This document shows positions 58,135 to 64,000 of a stretch of 64,000 nt of DNA, one piece after another. The DNA is from an uncultured Gemmatimonadota bacterium (GTDB lineage: Bacteria > Gemmatimonadota > Gemmatimonadetes > Palauibacterales > Palauibacteraceae). Position numbers and translations under genes: made by a program. Location of the stretch: the NCBI GenBank assembly GCA_913043255.1, contig CAJWLK010000002.1:186001-250000 (forward strand), in the 5' to 3' direction. The notes beneath the pieces were generated by a model, which had not been told where the DNA came from, ran no database searches, and was given only the letters and a program-made list of their open reading frames with translations. The first letter of the stretch is position 1. Each line of letters starts with the position of its first letter.

Positions 58135-58470
58135 ATGAACTCTAAGGGAGCATCTGATCTCGACATCGGGGTTTTTATTGGAGTCCTGATAGGCGAAGGA
58201 CATTTTGGCGGCGATGGACGGCAGCCTCACATTACCCTCCGGATGCACACCCGACATGAAACGTTGTTTCGTTGGATTGTTGAACACTTTGGCGGCAAGC
58301 TATATGGGCCTTACCATCACGGTGGTCGTCACTATTATCAGTGGATGGCGCGTGGCGCCTACCTTCGCGATGAACTAGTACCATTGCTCACTGAACGCCT
58401 GGGTGCTGAACTTGACGAGCACACATTCCGACGCTTTGTCGACATGAAAGACCGATATGCTATCGAATGA
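58135..58470 (+). CDS. standalone LAGLIDADG-like domain protein
   Basis: DIGVFIGVLIGEGHFGGDGRQPHITLRMHTRHETLFRWIVEHFGGKLYG resembles one LAGLIDADG homing-endonuclease-type domain. Confidence 0.6.
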   Translation: MNSKGASDLDIGVFIGVLIGEGHFGGDGRQPHITLRMHTRHETLFRWIVEHFGGKLYGPYHHGGRHYYQWMARGAYLRDELVPLLTERLGAELDEHTFRRFVDMKDRYAIE

Positions 58471-58522
58471 GTCTTCAATATACGGATTTGGACAAAACTC
58501 ACTGAGAGGTTTTTAACAGGAA

Positions 58523-59233
58523 ATGATCCCTTCAAAAGACCGTTTGATTCTCGCCCTCGACGTTCCTACAGCTGCCAAGGCAAAAAGCCTCGTACTCGAA
58601 CTAGGCGAAACCGTCCATTTCTATAAGATCGGACTCGAACTCTTTCTCTCTGGGGAATATTTTGAACTCTCTGACTGGCTACAAGACAACGGAAAACGCG
58701 TTTTCGCTGACCTGAAACTTTTTGATGTGCCGCAAACCGTCGCTTCCGCCGTTAAGCAACTACGCTCTCAAAATGTTGATTTCGTCACAGTTCACGGCAA
58801 TGATGCGATTCTCTCCGCCGCCTGTGAAGCAGGGAAGGGGGGGGTGCAAATTCTTGCTGTTACGGTTCTTACGAGCCTTGATAAAGCTGACATGGCCGAC
58901 CTTGGATTTCAGGCTGACATTTCATCGGTAGTCCAGTCTCGTGCGCGCAGAGCGGAAGCTCTTGGTTGCGCCGGGGTTGTGGCTTCCGGGCATGAGGCGA
59001 AGTCGATTCGATCAAGCGTAGGAGACCGCTTCCGCCTAGTCGTTCCGGGCATTCGTCCCAATACCGCTGCGGGCTCTGACGACCAGAAGCGGACCGTTGA
59101 TGTGGAGGACGCATTTCGCGCCGGCGCGGACTTCATCGTCATGGGACGGCCCATTCGCAATGCGGCTAATCCGCGCGCGGCCGCTGAGGATGTGCAGCGG
59201 CGGATCCTCGATTGCACCAAACCGGAGCTGTGA
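58523..59233 (+). CDS. pyrF: orotidine 5'-phosphate decarboxylase
   Basis: LILALDVPTAAKA, FADLKLFDVPQTVASAV, VVPGIRPN, FIVMGRPI. Confidence 0.95.
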   Translation: MIPSKDRLILALDVPTAAKAKSLVLELGETVHFYKIGLELFLSGEYFELSDWLQDNGKRVFADLKLFDVPQTVASAVKQLRSQNVDFVTVHGNDAILSAACEAGKGGVQILAVTVLTSLDKADMADLGFQADISSVVQSRARRAEALGCAGVVASGHEAKSIRSSVGDRFRLVVPGIRPNTAAGSDDQKRTVDVEDAFRAGADFIVMGRPIRNAANPRAAAEDVQRRILDCTKPEL

Positions 59234-59243
59234 GGGTTCCTCT

Positions 59244-61124
59244 TTACGCTCTAACCTTCGTGCGATCTGCGTTTTTCTTAATTTCCACCAACAAATTTTG
59301 TAAGTCTGCCGGTGAAATACCTGGAATTCTGGAAGCTTGCCCTAAAGTTTGAGGTTGAACAGCGGACAATTTTTGTCGTGCTTCAAAAGAAAGGGATTCA
59401 AAACTTTCGTAGGGCAAATCCGCCCTTAATGGTGTCTCTCCGCGTTGTTCTAATTCCTCAGCCCTCTCTCGGTCACGCGCAACGTATCCAGCATATTTTA
59501 AGTCCATCTCTACTGTCGCAAGTGCGTCGGAGTCGAAATCGACTTCCGAAAACAACCCGCCTGGATGAACCAACTCTGCAAGCCTCACCTCTGGGCGAAG
59601 CAGCACCCGTGCAAGCGGGGAAGTCTCCTTCAAGGGCGACCCACCCACGGAACCCAAGTAACTAGCCATTTCTTCAGGTGTGACACGGGATTTCTCTACC
59701 CAATTCCTTATGCGCTCGAGTTCTTTTTTGCTGCGCGCAAGCAAATGTCGTTGCTTCTCATCGAGCAACCCAAGCTCGAGTGCCCTTCCTCCCAACCGTT
59801 CCAAGCAATTGTCTTGCCTTAATAACAGGCGAAATTCTGCACGAGAGGTAAAAAGGCGGTACGGTTCGTCCACACCTTTGGTAACGAGATCATCGATAAG
59901 CACTCCCAAGAAAGCCTCATCGCGACGGGGAATCCATGGTTCCTCTCCCATTGAGGACCGCCCAGCGTTGATTCCTGCGACAATGCCCTGTCCAGCGGCC
60001 TCTTCATACCCAGTGGTTCCGTTAATCTGTCCTGCAAAATAAAGACCAGGCAATACCTTTAGCTCTAGTGTTGATTTTAGTTGTAGCGGTGGAAAGTAAT
60101 CGTATTCAATGGCATACCCCGGCTGAGTCATCGTCACCCGATCCAAGCCCGGAACTCGCGCCAAGAATTCCCGCTGGACTTCCGGAGGCAGTGAAGTGGA
60201 GAGCCCGTTCACATATAACTCATTTGTCTCCGCTCCTTCCGGTTCCAAAAACACCTGATGAGAATCCGCATCAGGGAACTTGAAGATCTTATCTTCAATC
60301 GAAGGGCAGTATCGGGGTCCTCTAGAACCAATTTCACCACCATACATGGCCGATTGCTCAAGGTTTTCGGACACGATGGCTTTGACTTCAGGCCCAGCCC
60401 GCACCAACCAGCATGGGATGCGAGAAAGGCCTCCCGTCTTTTCCCAGTGGGAGAATCGGCCCGGATCAGGATCGCTGTCCTGACGATCGAGTTTCTCGAA
60501 ATCCACTGTGCGACCGTCCACACGTGGGGGGGTACCCGTTTTGAACCGGTCCACCTCGAGTCCCAACCCTAAGAGTTGCTCTGCAAGTGTCACAACCGGC
60601 GCGTCCCCCGCACGGCCTCCTTCCATTCTTTTCCCTACGCCGATCCGAATTGCTCCTCGTAAAAAAGTCCCAGCTGTAAGGACAATATGGCCACTGGTAA
60701 AACACGTTCCATCGGCACACTCAAGCCCAACGACTCGACCACCGGACACCGTAAGTCGTTGCACGGTAGCCTGATAGAGATCTAAGCCGTTCACACGTTC
60801 CAGTTCCCGACGGACTTCCCGGGGATACAAACCACGATCACATTGTGCACGTGGTGCCCACACTGCAGGTCCTTTGGATCGGTTAAGTGTACGGAAATGG
60901 AGAGTTGTCCGGTCGGTCGCACGCCCCATAATCCCTCCCAAGGCGTCTACTTCCCGCGCCACTGTTCCCTTTGCAACACCACCAATAGCCGGGTTGCAGG
61001 ACATTTGACCAACCCGGGCCAAGAACGAGGTAACCAACAGTGTTCGCGCACCGGTTCGTGCCGCTGCACTAGCAGCTTCGCACCCCGCATGACCACCGCC
61101 GATCACGATTACATCATATCGCAT
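59244..61124 (-). CDS. mnmG: tRNA uridine-5-carboxymethylaminomethyl modification enzyme MnmG (GidA)
   Basis: YDVIVIGGGHAGCEAASAAARTG, CNPAIGGVAKG, GINGTTGYEEAAGQGIVAGINA (sequence INGTTGYEEAAGQG). Confidence 0.97.
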   Translation of the reverse strand: MRYDVIVIGGGHAGCEAASAAARTGARTLLVTSFLARVGQMSCNPAIGGVAKGTVAREVDALGGIMGRATDRTTLHFRTLNRSKGPAVWAPRAQCDRGLYPREVRRELERVNGLDLYQATVQRLTVSGGRVVGLECADGTCFTSGHIVLTAGTFLRGAIRIGVGKRMEGGRAGDAPVVTLAEQLLGLGLEVDRFKTGTPPRVDGRTVDFEKLDRQDSDPDPGRFSHWEKTGGLSRIPCWLVRAGPEVKAIVSENLEQSAMYGGEIGSRGPRYCPSIEDKIFKFPDADSHQVFLEPEGAETNELYVNGLSTSLPPEVQREFLARVPGLDRVTMTQPGYAIEYDYFPPLQLKSTLELKVLPGLYFAGQINGTTGYEEAAGQGIVAGINAGRSSMGEEPWIPRRDEAFLGVLIDDLVTKGVDEPYRLFTSRAEFRLLLRQDNCLERLGGRALELGLLDEKQRHLLARSKKELERIRNWVEKSRVTPEEMASYLGSVGGSPLKETSPLARVLLRPEVRLAELVHPGGLFSEVDFDSDALATVEMDLKYAGYVARDRERAEELEQRGETPLRADLPYESFESLSFEARQKLSAVQPQTLGQASRIPGISPADLQNLLVEIKKNADRTKVRA

Positions 61125-61257
61125 AGACGTGACTATAGAGGCAACTTTCGCTGCAGACCACCACGCGAGTTAAAATTCGTTATGTTCAAGGCACGTTCTC
61201 TAATTAGAGGTGTATCACTTTGTCTACGAACAGATCAAGAAAGCTTGGAGCGCCTGC

Positions 61258-62055
61258 ATGATAGAATTGCCTGCCGTTGAACGCATGATTGAAGACATCG
61301 CCGGTTATACCACTGGTAAAACCGTTTCAACCATTTGTATGGATGATCCCGAGGTTGTTGAGCTTGATGGCGATCTGGTTCATGAACACCTCGAAAACCA
61401 TGCTGTAGACTCGGTGGAACGACACGGAAGATATGTCGTTCTCCGCTTCCGCTCCGATTATAGCTTAGTTATGGATATGGGGGATGATGGAAACCTCCGG
61501 CTAGAATCCCAAACGGCTCCCCCCACAGCACGTACTAAGATTCGGTTACAGTTCGCAGCTGGACGAGAGCTTCGCTTTTCATCTTCCGGCGATGAAGGCC
61601 TCGTTCAAGCGGTCAGAGGAGACGAATTTAGCGATTCGGGGGCACTTGAGAAGTTGGGCATCGACCCCTTGAGCGAAGAGCTCACCTTAGAATTATTTGA
61701 GAGCCTCGCCTTGAAAAATGGCAGATCAACATTAAAAGGTTTTCTGCTCAACCAGAAAGCCATAGCAGGCATTGGAAATGAATATGCTGACGAAATTTGT
61801 TTTCAAGCGGGCGTCCGACCCGATCTTAAGGTGGCTGACCTAGGAAAAGAGCAGCTGCAGCGACTTCACCGATATCTCAAACGCGTGCTGCGGCGGGCCA
61901 CACTCCACTCGAGTGCAGCACATTCTGATCCTGGTTGGCTAATTAATTCGCGCGGAAGCGGAAGTTCCTGTCCTCGATGCCAGCACGCCCTAGAATCTCG
62001 GCGTATCACCGGACGAAAGACAGTAATTTGTCCGAGGTGTCAGCGAGCCGCATAA
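61258..62055 (+). CDS. Fpg/Nei family protein with divergent N-terminus
   Basis: MIELPAVERMIEDI start; KGFLLNQKAIAGIGNEYADEICF H2TH region; C-terminal CPRCQ...CPRCQ zinc finger. Confidence 0.85.
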   Translation: MIELPAVERMIEDIAGYTTGKTVSTICMDDPEVVELDGDLVHEHLENHAVDSVERHGRYVVLRFRSDYSLVMDMGDDGNLRLESQTAPPTARTKIRLQFAAGRELRFSSSGDEGLVQAVRGDEFSDSGALEKLGIDPLSEELTLELFESLALKNGRSTLKGFLLNQKAIAGIGNEYADEICFQAGVRPDLKVADLGKEQLQRLHRYLKRVLRRATLHSSAAHSDPGWLINSRGSGSSCPRCQHALESRRITGRKTVICPRCQRAA

Positions 62056-62074
62056 CTTTTATCCTCATAAGAAG

Positions 62075-63454
62075 CTACTTGCCCACACAAAACCGTTGGA
62101 AAATTGAGTCCAACACATCTTCTACATCCGTAATCCCTATTAAGGACTCCAAAGCATCTGCTGCCGCTGTGAGGTGCGTGTTCGAAATCTCCATCGGGTA
62201 ACCTCTGCCGACCACGGACCCAAACTCTTTTAAGTCGCGTTTCGCCGACTCCAAGGCTCGTATATGGCGTTTACGAGTTACAAGGGCAGGTTCACCGGAA
62301 GCATGAAGATTAGCAAACATCTCTTGTACCAAGGCGTCGCAAAGCTCCGGTAAGCCCTCTCCAGTGATCGACGAAACAGGAATGGCTGCCCCCATTAATT
62401 CATCGCGACTCTCCATCGTTACAACACCTTCATGGTGATCGGTTAAATCTGCTTTCGTCCGAATAACGATGAGTGTTGTACCTAATTGGCGGATCTCTTT
62501 CACAAGATCCAAATCAGCGCGAGAGGCACCTCCTTCGTGATCCACACAAAGGAGTACGACGTCTGCGCGGTCCAAATACCCACGTGCAATTTCGATTCCT
62601 AGCTCTTCAATGGGTTCCGCATCATCCCTAACGCCAGCTGTATCGACTAGCGTAAAGGGGTATCCTTCAATCGTAATATCGGCTTCGACTGCGTCCCGCG
62701 TTGTTCCTGGCGTCTCTGTAACGATCGAACGGTCGCTGCCCTGTAAGATGTTGAAAAGACTAGACTTACCAACATTAGGTCTGCCAAAAATCGCGATTAA
62801 AGCTCCGGTCCGCAAGCGCGTTCCCTCTGATGCGTGACGAAGGAGGTAATTGATTTCTTCTTTCAAACCTTCCGCAAGCGACAGAATGCGCTCAATTGGT
62901 ATTGGGCCGTCGTCTTCTTCAGGAAAGTCAATGTCGTACCCAATGGCTGCTTGAACTTCCAACAACCGTTGACGGAGGGCTGTGACCCGACCAGATAGGG
63001 CTCCGCTCAAATGCGACATAGCCGACCCGTGATAAGCGATACTTGTGGAATCGATCAGGTCCAGCGTCGCCTCTGCTTGGATCAGGTCCAGCTTCCCGTT
63101 GAGATACGCCCTTTTAGTAAACTCTCCCGGTCCCGCTACTCGCGCACCAAGAGAACAGGCCGCATCGACAATTAGAGCAGAGATCAACGCGCCGCCGTGA
63201 CAGCTTATTTCTATCGTGTCTTCACCCGTGTACGAGTGCGGATTTTCGAAATGCGTTACTAACACTCGATCCAAGGTCCGCCCCCTGGAATCATGAATGA
63301 GGCTCAATAGAGCTTCTCGAGGACGGCCCTTCGCGAGGCCAAGCGTGGACCCTATTTCAAAAGCTTGTGGTCCACTGATCCTGACTAAGGCGATTCCGCC
63401 TCTACCAGGAGCCGTCGATACAGCCGCAATTGTATCGTCAGATGAAAATTTCAT
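62075..63454 (-). CDS. mnmE: tRNA modification GTPase MnmE
   Basis: DTIAAVSTAPGRGGIALVRISG, IFGRPNVGKSSLFN, ETPGTTRDAVEADI, C-terminal DSIFQRFCVGK. Confidence 0.97.
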   Translation of the reverse strand: MKFSSDDTIAAVSTAPGRGGIALVRISGPQAFEIGSTLGLAKGRPREALLSLIHDSRGRTLDRVLVTHFENPHSYTGEDTIEISCHGGALISALIVDAACSLGARVAGPGEFTKRAYLNGKLDLIQAEATLDLIDSTSIAYHGSAMSHLSGALSGRVTALRQRLLEVQAAIGYDIDFPEEDDGPIPIERILSLAEGLKEEINYLLRHASEGTRLRTGALIAIFGRPNVGKSSLFNILQGSDRSIVTETPGTTRDAVEADITIEGYPFTLVDTAGVRDDAEPIEELGIEIARGYLDRADVVLLCVDHEGGASRADLDLVKEIRQLGTTLIVIRTKADLTDHHEGVVTMESRDELMGAAIPVSSITGEGLPELCDALVQEMFANLHASGEPALVTRKRHIRALESAKRDLKEFGSVVGRGYPMEISNTHLTAAADALESLIGITDVEDVLDSIFQRFCVGK

Positions 63455-63520
63455 AGCCTGCAAGCTACGGGCAATGTTGGGTCCTACGCATTCTCCGCCT
63501 GAATTCCCTAAGTTTGACTC

Positions 63521-64000
63521 ATGTTTCAACTCAGCGGTTCACTGGGCACTTACCTAGCCAAGCAAAGTCATTGCGTGCGGTCAGCTCACCATGTATCAAC
63601 TGCACTCGTCTTGAGCTTTCTCATGGCTGGCCTATCCGGAACAGAATTTTTATTTGGCCAGTCGGCTATCCGTTCCACTGTTGAAGAGATTCATGATGCG
63701 AACGGGTTTCCATTTGTTGTGCCAGCCAGTTCGCCACTTGAACCCGTTCATCGAATTGCAGTGGCAATCGTTGATCGAGACACGGTTAAGCGAACGATTG
63801 GCTTGGCTGAGTTTGGTGACCGTTTGGGCTTTTGGATTGTCCGCGCACCCCATGCAAAGTTTGAACTCGCAGGCGCCTTACAGGGAGGTGTATCATCCCG
63901 GTTCGATCTTGGCCAACCTCGTCTTGATCTCCTAGAAATCCACTACAGAGCTGGCTTCCTTTTACGGGCCCGAGTCGGAGCCGTCGCAGCCCGAGTGGAA
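63521..64000 (+). CDS. DUF1207-like protein, truncated at window edge
   Basis: ATG at 63521, open to window end (160 codons): ...SSPLEPVHRIAVAIVDRDTVKRTIGLAEFGDRLGFWIVRAPHAKFELAGALQGGVSSRFDLGQPRLDLLEIHYRAGFLLRARVGAVAARVE. Confidence 0.55.
   Translation, partial: MFQLSGSLGTYLAKQSHCVRSAHHVSTALVLSFLMAGLSGTEFLFGQSAIRSTVEEIHDANGFPFVVPASSPLEPVHRIAVAIVDRDTVKRTIGLAEFGDRLGFWIVRAPHAKFELAGALQGGVSSRFDLGQPRLDLLEIHYRAGFLLRARVGAVAARVE

Noticed and set aside
1-64000. CRISPR arrays, tRNA/rRNA genes, prophage or transposases
   Set aside because: None recognised by eye; a tRNAscan/Infernal and CRISPR scan would be needed to exclude short or divergent cases.

Overview
This 64 kb bacterial chromosomal window is gene-dense with mixed strands. 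I saw no rRNA, tRNA, CRISPR array, prophage or IS element. Gene content is mostly core metabolism and cell biology. Main blocks: a SUF Fe-S operon (sufC-sufB-sufD-Rieske-sufS-sufU) running into rsgA, a NUDIX gene and an OsmC gene; icd; a formate dehydrogenase locus; an aconitase-family gene; PDH E1-beta and E2; succinate dehydrogenase; and an origin-type block with parS, parA, parB, M23 peptidase, bactofilin, mnmG and mnmE. The strongest hidden signals are two genes split by in-frame TGA codons that read best as selenocysteine. (1) An OsmC-family gene (18907-19374), shown in the ORF track only as a 64-aa fragment, continues through UGA as ...AATGG-U-LTGTFGGALEARG...KCPVY..., with a GC-rich hairpin about 20 nt after the UGA. 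(2) A formate dehydrogenase alpha gene (38272-40983), split into two ORFs, reads ...DNCSRA-U-HAPTVAG..., with a hairpin whose loop is GGTCT. A second notable item is a six-gene co-directional set (33754 to 28023, minus strand). It resembles a bacterial ceramide/sphingolipid pathway: Spt-like enzyme, YghO/bCerS-like acyltransferase, CerR-like reductase and a PAP2/Aur1-like protein. It continues with overlapping or near-overlapping genes into an ECF sigma factor and an anti-sigma factor carrying a C-terminal PDZ-like domain. Other items are parS-like repeats beside a standalone LAGLIDADG-like gene, an Fpg/Nei-family protein lacking the N-terminal catalytic proline, an aconitase with permuted domains, and small ORFs absent from the ORF track. 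All family calls come from reading the sequence; no database search was run.
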